Below, in pieces: positions 35,788 through 44,359 of a stretch of DNA of 64,000 nt. The first letter of the stretch is position 1; every line of letters starts with the position of its first letter. The stretch lies in NCBI RefSeq assembly GCF_011189575.1, contig NZ_PUJW01000018.1, positions 32,762 to 96,761 on the forward strand, given 5' to 3'. The position numbers and the translations under genes were made by a program. A model generated the notes under the pieces. It was not told the origin of the DNA. It did not search any database and saw only the letters and a program-made list of their open reading frames with translations. This DNA is from Photorhabdus cinerea (GTDB lineage Bacteria > Pseudomonadota > Gammaproteobacteria > Enterobacterales > Enterobacteriaceae).

Positions 35788-36768
35788 ATGGAACTGTTAA
35801 ATGTAGAAAAATTATCGGTCCACTTCGGTGACGAAGAAGCACCATTCCGCGCCGTTGACCGCATCAGCTACCGTGTTGAACAGGGGCAGGTTGTCGGGAT
35901 TGTTGGAGAATCCGGTTCCGGTAAATCAGTCAGTTCATTGGCCGTGATGGGATTGATTGATTATCCCGGCAGGGTGATGGCGGACAAACTGGAATTTAAT
36001 CAGCGTGATTTGACCAAAATCTCCGAGAAAGAGCGCCGCCAATTGGTCGGGGCGGAAGTGGCCATGATATTCCAGGACCCAATGACCAGTCTGAATCCCT
36101 GTTATACCGTAGGGTATCAGATAATGGAGGCGCTGAAAGTACATCAGGGTGGAAATCGTCGCACCCGCCGCCAGCGGTCGATTGATTTGCTGACATTGGT
36201 TGGTATTCCCGATCCTGCATCGCGTCTGGATGTTTATCCGCATCAGTTATCTGGTGGTATGAGTCAACGGGTCATGATCGCAATGGCGATTGCTTGCCGA
36301 CCAAAATTACTGATTGCTGATGAACCGACAACAGCTTTGGATGTCACCATTCAGGCGCAAGTTATTGAACTGTTGTTGGAGTTGCAACAGCGGGAAAATA
36401 TGGCACTGGTATTAATCACCCATGACTTGGCATTGGTTGCGGAAGCGGCTCATCATATTATCGTGATGTATGCCGGGCAGGTTGTGGAATCCGGCAAAGC
36501 ATCGGAAATCTTTCGGGCACCACGCCATCCGTATACTCAGGCGCTACTCAGGGCATTACCTGAATTCGCCATAGATAAATCTCGTCTTGCCTCTTTACCG
36601 GGCGTTGTGCCGGGGAAATATGACCGACCGGTTGGTTGCCTGCTGAATCCACGCTGCCCATATGCCAATGATCATTGTCGTCAGATGGAGCCAGAATTAA
36701 GGTGGGTAAGGGAACGTCAGGTGAAATGTCACATGCCGTTAGATGATGCGGGGAGGCCGACCATATGA
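35788..36768 (+). CDS. dppD: Dipeptide ABC transporter ATPase DppD
   Basis: 326 residues. Walker A GESGSGKS, signature LSGGMSQR, Walker B LLIADEP, switch His in LVLITHDL. The C-terminal oligopeptide-transporter extension carries the cysteines CLLNPRCPYANDHC and VKC, which in some DppD proteins hold an iron-sulfur cluster. Its end overlaps dppF by four bases. Confidence 0.97.
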   Translation: MELLNVEKLSVHFGDEEAPFRAVDRISYRVEQGQVVGIVGESGSGKSVSSLAVMGLIDYPGRVMADKLEFNQRDLTKISEKERRQLVGAEVAMIFQDPMTSLNPCYTVGYQIMEALKVHQGGNRRTRRQRSIDLLTLVGIPDPASRLDVYPHQLSGGMSQRVMIAMAIACRPKLLIADEPTTALDVTIQAQVIELLLELQQRENMALVLITHDLALVAEAAHHIIVMYAGQVVESGKASEIFRAPRHPYTQALLRALPEFAIDKSRLASLPGVVPGKYDRPVGCLLNPRCPYANDHCRQMEPELRWVRERQVKCHMPLDDAGRPTI

Positions 36769-37784
36769 GTGAACATATTTATCAGGAACAAGAAACATCG
36801 ACGGCACCGTTATTAAAAGCGACAGAACTGAAAAAGTATTACCCGATCAAAGGCGGACTTTTTTCACCTATCCGTACCGTAAAAGCGCTGGATGGTGTCT
36901 CTTTCGAACTGGAGAAAGGGAAAACGTTGGCAGTTGTTGGTGAATCTGGTTGTGGTAAATCCACGCTAGGGCGGCTGCTGACGATGATTGAAAAGCCAAC
37001 AGAAGGTGAACTTTATTATCAGGGACAGGATTTACTGGTGCCAAATAAAGAAGCTGAAAAGCTACGGCGCCAGAAAATACAGATTGTGTTCCAAAATCCT
37101 TATGGTTCACTCAATCCACGTAAGAAAGTTGGACAGATCCTAGAGGAACCACTGCTAATCAACACCAAACTGAGTGCACATGAGCGCAAAGAGAAGGTGT
37201 TGCAGATGATGGAGAAAGTGGGGCTGAAAACCGAACACTACAGCCGTTACCCGCACATGTTCTCTGGTGGTCAGCGTCAGCGAATTGCGATTGCCCGTGG
37301 GCTGATGTTGAACCCGGATGTGGTGATTGCAGATGAGCCGGTTTCTGCGCTGGATGTATCGGTGCGGGCACAGGTGTTAAATCTTATGATGGACTTGCAG
37401 CAAGATTTAGGACTGTCCTATGTCTTTATTTCTCATGATTTATCTGTGGTCGAGCATATCGCTGATGAAGTGATGGTGATGTACCTTGGCCGCTGTGTGG
37501 AAAAAGGCAGTAAGGAGATGATCTTCAGTAACCCACGTCACCCCTATACACAAGCGTTATTATCAGCAACGCCACGGCTGAATCCTGAATTACGCCGTGA
37601 ACGGATAAAACTGACAGGTGAATTGCCAAGCCCAATGAATCCACCACCCGGTTGTGCATTTGCGGCCCGCTGTCGCCGGGCACTTAGCGTTTGTACTCAG
37701 TTGCAACCAAAACTGAATCAACATGGTGATCAACTAATTGCTTGTTTTGCGGTTGATCAAGATGAAAATGTTGCTGTGGAATAA
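36765..37784 (+). CDS. dppF: Dipeptide ABC transporter ATPase DppF
   Basis: 339 residues. Walker A GESGCGKS, signature FSGGQRQR, Walker B VVIADEP, then the C-terminal PPGCAFAARCRRALSVC region. Pairs with DppD to power uptake. Starts within the end of dppD (ATGA overlap), so translation is coupled. Confidence 0.97.
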   Translation: MSEHIYQEQETSTAPLLKATELKKYYPIKGGLFSPIRTVKALDGVSFELEKGKTLAVVGESGCGKSTLGRLLTMIEKPTEGELYYQGQDLLVPNKEAEKLRRQKIQIVFQNPYGSLNPRKKVGQILEEPLLINTKLSAHERKEKVLQMMEKVGLKTEHYSRYPHMFSGGQRQRIAIARGLMLNPDVVIADEPVSALDVSVRAQVLNLMMDLQQDLGLSYVFISHDLSVVEHIADEVMVMYLGRCVEKGSKEMIFSNPRHPYTQALLSATPRLNPELRRERIKLTGELPSPMNPPPGCAFAARCRRALSVCTQLQPKLNQHGDQLIACFAVDQDENVAVE

Positions 37785-37815
37785 TTGTTTAGCAATTATT
37801 CAATAAAATATCTTT

Positions 37816-37850
37816 GGTGATAATGGGTTAACCATTATCACCATTTAAAT
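37816..37850 (+). terminator. Terminator of the dpp operon
   Basis: GGTGATAATGG and CCATTATCACC form an eleven-pair stem around GTTAA, followed by the A/T-rich ATTTAAATATTTG. Placed 30 bases after the dppF stop. Confidence 0.7.
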
Positions 37851-38000
37851 ATTTGTATGTGTTGCTAAAGGTAATTATTTCTGAAAAATAACGACTTGGA
37901 TAAGTGAAACAGGGATCGTTAGCGATAAAATCAAGTATACTCCATTCCATTGATGACATGTTATAACAGCAATATCCTATAGGCATTGGTTTGAGTGAAA

Positions 38001-38735
38001 ATGAAATTGCGCGTCAAACGTTCGTTAACCATTAAACAGATGGCCGCAGTGACCGGCGTCACGCTGGTAACCATTGCTATTTTTATTGCTATTCAGTTGT
38101 GCCATCTTATACAGCAACGTAAAGATGATTATATCAGCCAGCTTAATAATGCAGCAGTTCAGGTGCAGGCACCGTTAACGGAAGCACTGCTCAGTTCTGA
38201 TCTCAGTAAGGCAAAGGAGTTGCTGATAGGGCTGCGTACAGCGGGTATTTTAGGGCGGGCAGATGTGGTGTTACCGGAAGATATCCGGGTGATACGATTG
38301 AATTTTGCCACCCATCGCCCGATTCCCGAACTGGCTAAACGTGTTTTTGGGATACCGGTCGAAGTGAGCATTCCTCTTTATGCGTATGGCTCAGTACCAG
38401 CAAATGCCAAACCGTTAGGGCATTTGATTTTGCAGGTGGATTCTAACCGGGTATATCGTTTTGCTATTAATACATTGGCACTGATGCTGACAGCTTATTT
38501 ATTGCTAGCGCTTATTCTTACGATATCAATAAGCTGGTGTATCAACCGGATTATTGTGCACCCATTGCGCGACATTGCACGGGATCTTAATAACGATCAA
38601 CCACCGGAGCCAATGACTTGCCCTAAACACCATCAGGATGATGAACTGGGCCTGCTGATCAGGGGATATAATCGTCAATTTGATAAGCATAAATTTCCGT
38701 CATCAAGAAACCATTCGGGGCGGTTTGAGGTCTAA
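38001..38735 (+). CDS. Truncated HmsP/PdeK: sensor and HAMP part only
   Basis: 244 residues. Two membrane segments (VTGVTLVTIAIFIAIQLCHLI and INTLALMLTAYLLLALILTISISW) flank a periplasmic domain (KAKELLIGLRTAGILGRADVVLP...), followed by a HAMP-like stretch (CINRIIVHPLRDIARDLN...HQDDELGLLIRGYNRQ). This matches the first ~245 residues of E. coli PdeK (YhjK) as I recall it, but a stop follows where the GGDEF and EAL domains should begin. Those c-di-GMP domains are gone. yhjJ, the near neighbour of yhjK in E. coli, follows. Probably a surviving relic; it might still act as a membrane sensor. Confidence 0.75.
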   Translation: MKLRVKRSLTIKQMAAVTGVTLVTIAIFIAIQLCHLIQQRKDDYISQLNNAAVQVQAPLTEALLSSDLSKAKELLIGLRTAGILGRADVVLPEDIRVIRLNFATHRPIPELAKRVFGIPVEVSIPLYAYGSVPANAKPLGHLILQVDSNRVYRFAINTLALMLTAYLLLALILTISISWCINRIIVHPLRDIARDLNNDQPPEPMTCPKHHQDDELGLLIRGYNRQFDKHKFPSSRNHSGRFEV

Positions 38736-38876
38736 CCCTCAGTTATAATCCTGACAGGATCTTGCCTGCTAAAATTCAGGTTTTTGCTTTTGTTGCCGTT
38801 ATTATTGGTCAAGGGGAACATATTCCGTTATCAATAGAAGGCTAAAACCAAGGATAGACATCGTATAGGGGTTCAC

Positions 38877-40352
38877 ATGCAGGGTACGAAAATTCGTTAT
38901 TTTATTGGTGGGATAATGCTGGTCGTTGCAGGCCAGACGCAGGCAGAAGTCCTGCAACCTGACCCTGCCTGGAAACAGGGTAAACTGGAGAACGGTTTTA
39001 ACTGGCAAATTTTACAGACTCCACAACGTCCTAACGACAGAATACAGTTGCGTCTGGTAGTGAAAACAGGCTCGCTAGCGGAGAAGACCCAACAAGCAGG
39101 TTATACCTGGTTGATTCCTAAAATAGCGTTGTTCAGCAGTAAAAGTTTATCTTCTGCGAAACTGGAACAGCTATGGAACAGTGCCATTGATCCGAAATAT
39201 CCGCTGCCTCCTGCTATTGTTTCATATGATTTCACCCTCTATAGCTTGAGTTTGCCACATAACCGTCCTGAACTATTGAAAAGTGCGTTGAGTTGGTTGG
39301 CTGATGCTGCGGGTAAAACGGCGTTTACGCCAGAAACCCTGCAACATGCCATGAAAATGACCGATACATCGGTAGCAACTTATCCACCGGATATACAAGA
39401 CCCGGTGTGGCGTAGACGTCTGAAAGGTTCAACCTTGTTAGGGCATGATCCGGCTCAGAGCGCAGCTCATCCTGTCGATTTGGATAAACTTAAGCAATTT
39501 TACCGGCAGTGGTATACCCCTGATATGATGACGCTGTATGTGGCGGGCCACGTGGATAGCCGTACTCTACCGGAAAATATCGGCCAGGCGTTTTCATCAT
39601 TGAAAGGCAAACGTCATACTCCAGCGACTGTCGCAACATTGTCACCAATGAAACCGGAGACAATTGGGATCATTAGCGATAAAAATAAAGAAGATACCTT
39701 ATCCCTGATTTGGGATCTTAACTGGCAGCCGATTAATGATTCACAAGTGCTTAGCCATTATTGGATTAGTGATATTACCCGAGAGGCACTTTATCGCTAC
39801 CTGCAACTTGGGCTTGAGAAAAAAAATGATAAGGCGCTGAAATTGGGATTGGACTGCAAAGTTCAGTATCAGCGTGCGAGTTGCGCTCTGAATCTCAATA
39901 CTACGGCAGGTAATCTAAAGCCAGCAATGGAATATCTGGCGGCTGAATTGGTGACATTGCGTGATAAGGGATTACCGAAAGGGCAGTTTGATGAGTTGTA
40001 TGCGCAGAAACAGACACAGCTCAAGCAATTATTTGCCATGTATGGTCATACCAGCACGGATATTCTGATTAATCAGCGTCTTTTGTCCCAACAGAGCAAT
40101 GTTGTGGATATTGCCCCTGAACAGTATCAGCGTTTGAGGCAAGCATTTTTGGCTTCCTTGACACCTGAAATGCTTAACCGTGAGTTAAACCAGATCCTTT
40201 CGCAAGAAGTTGCGTTTGTTCTAATTCAGCCAAAAGGGGAGACAGAGATGGATGTGAACCAGTTAAGAGATAGCTTTGATCAGATAATGTTGCCTGCATC
40301 GCATAAGGTTGATCCTCCGGCACAACCGCCGGTATCCAAACCGGAATCTTGA
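38877..40352 (+). CDS. yhjJ: YhjJ, M16 peptidase-like protein, probably inactive
   Basis: 491 residues with a signal peptide (IRYFIGGIMLVVAGQTQA). M16 (pitrilysin) fold features are present (RLVVKTGSLAEKTQQAGYTWLI; FYRQWYTPDMMTLYVAGHVD), but the zinc motif HxxEH is replaced by a sequence without it, as in E. coli YhjJ. It should be a periplasmic non-peptidase homologue, function unknown. AGGGG lies six bases upstream of the start. The proline-rich tail (DPPAQPPVSKPES) is unstructured. Confidence 0.88.
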   Translation: MQGTKIRYFIGGIMLVVAGQTQAEVLQPDPAWKQGKLENGFNWQILQTPQRPNDRIQLRLVVKTGSLAEKTQQAGYTWLIPKIALFSSKSLSSAKLEQLWNSAIDPKYPLPPAIVSYDFTLYSLSLPHNRPELLKSALSWLADAAGKTAFTPETLQHAMKMTDTSVATYPPDIQDPVWRRRLKGSTLLGHDPAQSAAHPVDLDKLKQFYRQWYTPDMMTLYVAGHVDSRTLPENIGQAFSSLKGKRHTPATVATLSPMKPETIGIISDKNKEDTLSLIWDLNWQPINDSQVLSHYWISDITREALYRYLQLGLEKKNDKALKLGLDCKVQYQRASCALNLNTTAGNLKPAMEYLAAELVTLRDKGLPKGQFDELYAQKQTQLKQLFAMYGHTSTDILINQRLLSQQSNVVDIAPEQYQRLRQAFLASLTPEMLNRELNQILSQEVAFVLIQPKGETEMDVNQLRDSFDQIMLPASHKVDPPAQPPVSKPES

Positions 40353-40777
40353 AAGGTATAGAAAACAGCATCCTTCGGCTGTAGATTTTCATTATCTGTC
40401 GGGCTGTATATTGTGTTGTATTTGTGAATATCAGCCATGGCATCGGGCCTGACGCTCGTCCTTGTTCTCCAGTGACGGGCGTAGGTTGCGATCCTTCAAA
40501 CGGTGGTTTTTTCTGCCTTTAACTTTTGGTTGATAAAGATAAAAATGTCCCCGATGTGTGGCATTCTAGTATTTCTCCAGGATACCTTCCCTAAAACAAA
40601 CTACATCGGCATTTCACAATGCGTTTCAAGCAGATCACAATATCTTGTTAGAGAAGGGCAGGGTTAATAACACCACTGACACCGCAAAGGTTATATTTTG
40701 CTTACAGAATAAATATGGTTATAGCAATAGCATGCTCTTCTTCTTAAAATAAGAAGAAGAGCGAAGAGTTACAAAAA
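40353..40777. other. Intergenic region, no gene seen
   Basis: 425 bp between yhjJ and the exporter gene end. Near its end, GCTCTTCTTCTTA and TAAGAAGAAGAGC (40734-40762) form a perfect 13-pair hairpin with a three-base loop, likely ending the hydroxylase-exporter transcript although a T-run is missing. No other feature. Confidence 0.5.
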
Positions 40778-41668
40778 TCAAACTAGTCCAACAAATACGG
40801 ATATAAATAATGGCGCTAACAACGTTAGTACAAATCCACTTGCGATTGCATATTTAATATCCTCATTAGTACAATTTTCTTTAATAAATGGTAAAGCTGA
40901 GTCTAATGCTGCCGCACCAGATATCCCTATTGCTCCTTGAGGATAACTTTTCCCAAGAAAATAAAGGAAGAATATACTAAATATTTCTCTAAATAGATCA
41001 GTCATGAAAGACAAAGATCCATAATGAGGATTTGTCATTGATGTCACCATAGGTCCAGATAATGAAAACCACCCATATCCACTAGATATTAACATAGACT
41101 CACTGATAGAATAGTCAGTCAACATAGAAAACATCAGCGCGCCAATAACAGTACCAGCGATAGTGAAAATAGGGATTTTAATATGATTAATTCTTATATC
41201 CTTAAAACTAAAATTAACCAAATCTAACCCTACAAGTAATATCAACGTGTATAACGCATAATTACTTGAGATATTGTATTCTGCCAAGGATAAATTTGTA
41301 AACTTATAAACTAAAACGCCTAAGCAGAAAAACATTATAGCTTTAAAACACCCAATAAATGGATCTAAGAATGATTGTTTCCCTTTTTTTTCAATCTGGC
41401 AAAGTTTTCTTTTAAATAATATCAAGAATGTTGATATTGATATTAAAGAAGATAACACTATGGATTCAATGATAATTGATGTTCCCAGGTTACTATTTAT
41501 GAAAACTTCACCTAATTCAATTCCCATCATAAAAAGTAGAATCATAACTATCATAGTTATGCTTCCTACTAACTTTGCCTTGATATTTTCCTTGATTAAT
41601 TTACCAAGAAAAAAACCTAGAGCCAGTAAAAAACAGATAATAAGAATTGAAGTGATTGACTCCTTCAT
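40778..41668 (-). CDS. LysO-family (DUF340) amino-acid exporter
   Basis: 296 residues, about eight membrane segments. Two LysO signatures are visible: SSGYGWFSLSGPMVTSM and the following REIFSIFFLYFLGKSYPQGAIGISGAAALDSALPFI, close to those in E. coli LysO (YbjE). LysO exports L-lysine and its toxic analogue thialysine. Its start shares one base with the stop of the dioxygenase upstream, so the two are coupled. The substrate may be the hydroxylated amino acid made by that enzyme. It is not at the ybjE locus and is AT-rich, suggesting acquisition. Confidence 0.8.
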   Translation of the reverse strand: MKESITSILIICFLLALGFFLGKLIKENIKAKLVGSITMIVMILLFMMGIELGEVFINSNLGTSIIIESIVLSSLISISTFLILFKRKLCQIEKKGKQSFLDPFIGCFKAIMFFCLGVLVYKFTNLSLAEYNISSNYALYTLILLVGLDLVNFSFKDIRINHIKIPIFTIAGTVIGALMFSMLTDYSISESMLISSGYGWFSLSGPMVTSMTNPHYGSLSFMTDLFREIFSIFFLYFLGKSYPQGAIGISGAAALDSALPFIKENCTNEDIKYAIASGFVLTLLAPLFISVFVGLV

Positions 41669-42426
41669 TATATATCCTGTTTAGTCATTGAGAAGTCTAT
41701 AAGGATCATGCTCCTTTCTGACTCGCCACCGTCTTCTTTTAACGTAATATGAGAGATATAATGGCTGACTAATTCGTCGCATACCGCGAAACTCTCTAGG
41801 AAATTTTCTAATGTAAACTGACTGATTATTTCGTCGTTACTAACCTCTTCTATTTTTTTATTCCTGGCTGAAACTTTTCCTATATAATTTATTCCGCCAT
41901 CGATATTTTCACTTCTATTTATTAAATGAGCAAACGTAAAAGGCTCACCGTCTTGGTGGAAACAGTCAGGAGAACTAAATCCGGGTAGCTTATTATCCGA
42001 ACACTTTACCTTAACAAAGTGTATTCCAACATATATGGGTAGATAATGGTTACTTAGTCCAAATGTATTCTTAAAATCATCAAGAATTATATTCTCCAAT
42101 AGTGCATTATTTTTTACTTCATCACTTAATGCCCTAAAATATCTCATGTTTTTATGTTCTGGATTGTTACCTCCTTGATCATAACCAGATAAATTATTAC
42201 CGTTATCATCCTTTACTGTTGGTAACCAATGCAACTCAGGTTCTTTTAACCATGGAATAATTATGGCATTTCCATACCGACGGAATCGGGAAACTTTGGC
42301 AGGAGCGTAAGTGTCGGGTTCCAATTTGCTGAATTCATTTAATAAGTTACTTCTATCTTTCTCTGAATACTCCAGATTTAGTTGATAATGGGAGAAGCCT
42401 ACAGATTTCAAGTTATTCTTAGTCAT
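41668..42426 (-). CDS. 2-oxoglutarate/Fe(II) dioxygenase, amino-acid hydroxylase type
   Basis: 252 residues. Iron ligands: H157 and D159 in CFHQDGEPFTF, and H222 in CDELVSHYISHI; a downstream Arg (R238) could bind 2-oxoglutarate. The layout resembles the PF10014 family (Bacillus L-isoleucine dioxygenase, with ligands H159, D161, H212), whose members hydroxylate free amino acids. The order VNYIGK-like strand after the HxD motif and the length fit. It is coupled to a LysO-type exporter, so the product is probably exported. Substrate unknown: lysine or a branched-chain amino acid are the first candidates. Confidence 0.75.
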   Translation of the reverse strand: MTKNNLKSVGFSHYQLNLEYSEKDRSNLLNEFSKLEPDTYAPAKVSRFRRYGNAIIIPWLKEPELHWLPTVKDDNGNNLSGYDQGGNNPEHKNMRYFRALSDEVKNNALLENIILDDFKNTFGLSNHYLPIYVGIHFVKVKCSDNKLPGFSSPDCFHQDGEPFTFAHLINRSENIDGGINYIGKVSARNKKIEEVSNDEIISQFTLENFLESFAVCDELVSHYISHITLKEDGGESERSMILIDFSMTKQDI

Positions 42427-42913
42427 TTTATTAAAAAAATTTATGTTTTATTGTAATGTGATGATATCAAAAATGAATATTATGTCTATAATTATTTTAA
42501 CTTTGAACTAACAAATACATAACTAAAAATAAAACAAGAAACGGGGAAAAAATCGCTCAAAACTCAGCAGATCTACTAATGTTTATTTGGTATCTGTAAC
42601 TCAATTAGTCACATAAAGAAAGGATTACATCACGTAGGATAAAAGTCAGTCGATTCTTTTAATCTTGTGTTTCACGCAGGCATAACCAGTAAATGTCGGC
42701 CAATACTGGAGAGAGTCGATGATGGCTTTTTGACGATAGGATATGCAGAAGAACAAGCCCATCTTGGAAAAACTTCTGACATAATAAATAAGCAGGAATA
42801 GAGCTATCTCATTGAATTATTGGAATAATCAATAAGATCAAAAAACTCTATGCCTGTCTCGTTTTACGAGGATACTTTAGCGGAAATACCGCCTTTATCA
42901 TACTAAAGTCGAG
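42427..42913. other. Intergenic region, no gene seen
   Basis: About 490 bp, AT-rich in the first third (promoter region of the hydroxylase-exporter unit). From 42720 to 42900 short frames (for example YAEEQAHLGKTSDIINKQE) hint at a decayed gene but match nothing I know. Confidence 0.35.
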
Positions 42914-43120
42914 CTATTTTTTAGCTGCGGCTCTAAGTTCAGTCACATTCTGGCCGCCAATACCCCAGTTATCCGTTTCGACTTCATCAATAATAACAAA
43001 GGTCGTTGCAGGATTTTTACCCAATACATCGACCAGTAACTGGGTGGCTCCTTCAATTAATTGCTTCTTTTGTTCTGCTGTAGCACCTTCACGAGTAATT
43101 CTGATATTAACAAACGGCAT
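42914..43120 (-). CDS. 4-oxalocrotonate tautomerase-family protein
   Basis: 68 residues from the ATG at 43120, chosen because the family needs Pro directly after Met as the catalytic base (MPFVNIRITREGAT); GGAGC lies eight bases upstream. TAEQKKQLIEGATQLLVDVLGKNPATTFVIIDEV is the classic pattern. Members isomerise 2-hydroxymuconate and similar enols. No aromatic degradation genes are nearby, so its substrate is unclear. Follows yhjD after a 54-base gap. Confidence 0.88.
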   Translation of the reverse strand: MPFVNIRITREGATAEQKKQLIEGATQLLVDVLGKNPATTFVIIDEVETDNWGIGGQNVTELRAAAKK

Positions 43121-43174
43121 AAACAGCTCCTTTTCACGGGTTATTATTGGCAGATGGGATCTGCCAGGGCACAT

Positions 43175-44170
43175 TTATTCGGTATTTTTATCCTGATTAT
43201 TATCTGCTGTGGCTATCCAGGCAGCGCAGAACAGGGTTAAACGGGCAAAGAGATAGAAAAATGTCATCAGACCAATAACAGAGCCGAATGCGGCACCAGA
43301 AGGGGAACTGGCGAGGCGAGGCAGTGTCATGGTCATAATATATTTAATAACTTCAAAGCCGATAGCTGCCATCAACGTCCCTTTCAACAGCGCCTTGCGT
43401 TCTGGCTGATGGTGGGGTAATACCCAGAATAGCCACAGGAACAGCAAATAATTAGCTGCAATAGAAATTGCCAGGCCAATCAGGAACCAGGATGGCCGCA
43501 GCCACTCAATGCCGCTTAATCCTAATATTTCGACGATGATTGCCTGTGCAGAGCCTGCGATAGAGGTCAGCGACAGCGTGATAACCAGCGCTAACAGTAG
43601 CCCAATCAAAGAAATGGCATCACGAATATATTTAAAATAGATCTTCTTTTCGTCTTCCTGATTACGCAGCCAAACAGGGTGAAATTGCGCGAGAATAGCC
43701 TGGCGTAAATTACTTACCCAGTTCACACCGGAATAAAGTGCAATGGCTAAACCGGTTAATCCCACCGTAGTACGTTGTTTAATTGCGGCATCGACACTAT
43801 TTTTCAGCGTATTGGCGAGCGTCGGATCACTAATACTGTTTGCGATCCCATTGATCAGTTTTGCCAGTAAATCGGGATTAGAGGCCAGAATAAAACCCGC
43901 AATAGCGAAAGAGAGCATCAAGATTGGGATAAGTGATAAGAATGAAAAATACGTTATTGCGGCACCAAACTGATTACCCATCCGATCATGAAAGCGCAGA
44001 GTTGCACGAATAAAGTGAGAGACGACAGGAATATTGCGGATATAATTTCCTATTCTGACCGTCAGAGAAATGGCTTTCTTACCGTGATGAATTCCCTTCT
44101 CCAAAGGTGTTCTGGATAACCTATCCGGCTGATGCTCTGCTATTTCCTGTCTTTCTGCTTCATTTGGCAT
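43175..44170 (-). CDS. yhjD: YhjD, BrkB/YihY-family inner-membrane protein
   Basis: 331 residues from the Met at 44170. About six membrane segments; conserved blocks RATLRFHDRMGNQFGAAITYFSFLSLIPIL, NTLKNSVDAAIKQRTTVGLTGLAIALYSGVNW and PSGAAFGSVIGLMTFFYLFARLTLFCAAWIATA match E. coli YhjD. Implicated in E. coli in LPS precursor transport in mutants; normal role unclear. Same chromosomal neighbourhood as yhjJ in E. coli. Confidence 0.9.
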   Translation of the reverse strand: MPNEAERQEIAEHQPDRLSRTPLEKGIHHGKKAISLTVRIGNYIRNIPVVSHFIRATLRFHDRMGNQFGAAITYFSFLSLIPILMLSFAIAGFILASNPDLLAKLINGIANSISDPTLANTLKNSVDAAIKQRTTVGLTGLAIALYSGVNWVSNLRQAILAQFHPVWLRNQEDEKKIYFKYIRDAISLIGLLLALVITLSLTSIAGSAQAIIVEILGLSGIEWLRPSWFLIGLAISIAANYLLFLWLFWVLPHHQPERKALLKGTLMAAIGFEVIKYIMTMTLPRLASSPSGAAFGSVIGLMTFFYLFARLTLFCAAWIATADNNQDKNTE

Positions 44171-44304
44171 GTATAGCCTCGATAGTGACCTTGGATAAAT
44201 ATGAATGATCTCATAGTGCCACTTTAAGATGATTATTAACAATTCATAAAAACGATGAAGAAGTATTATGTCAGTAAAAGAAATCGTTATTTCCTACTGT
44301 TTAA

Positions 44305-44336
44305 ATAAAAAGATCCTCTATTAGAAGGATCTTTTA
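44305..44336 (-). terminator. Terminator after tpsA
   Basis: AAAAAGATCCT and AGGATCTTTTA pair around CTATTAGA-type loop sequence; on the minus strand the stem is followed by TTTTTATTT. It separates tpsA from yhjD. Confidence 0.75.
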
Positions 44337-44359
44337 TGGATACATTAACTCATAACCGA

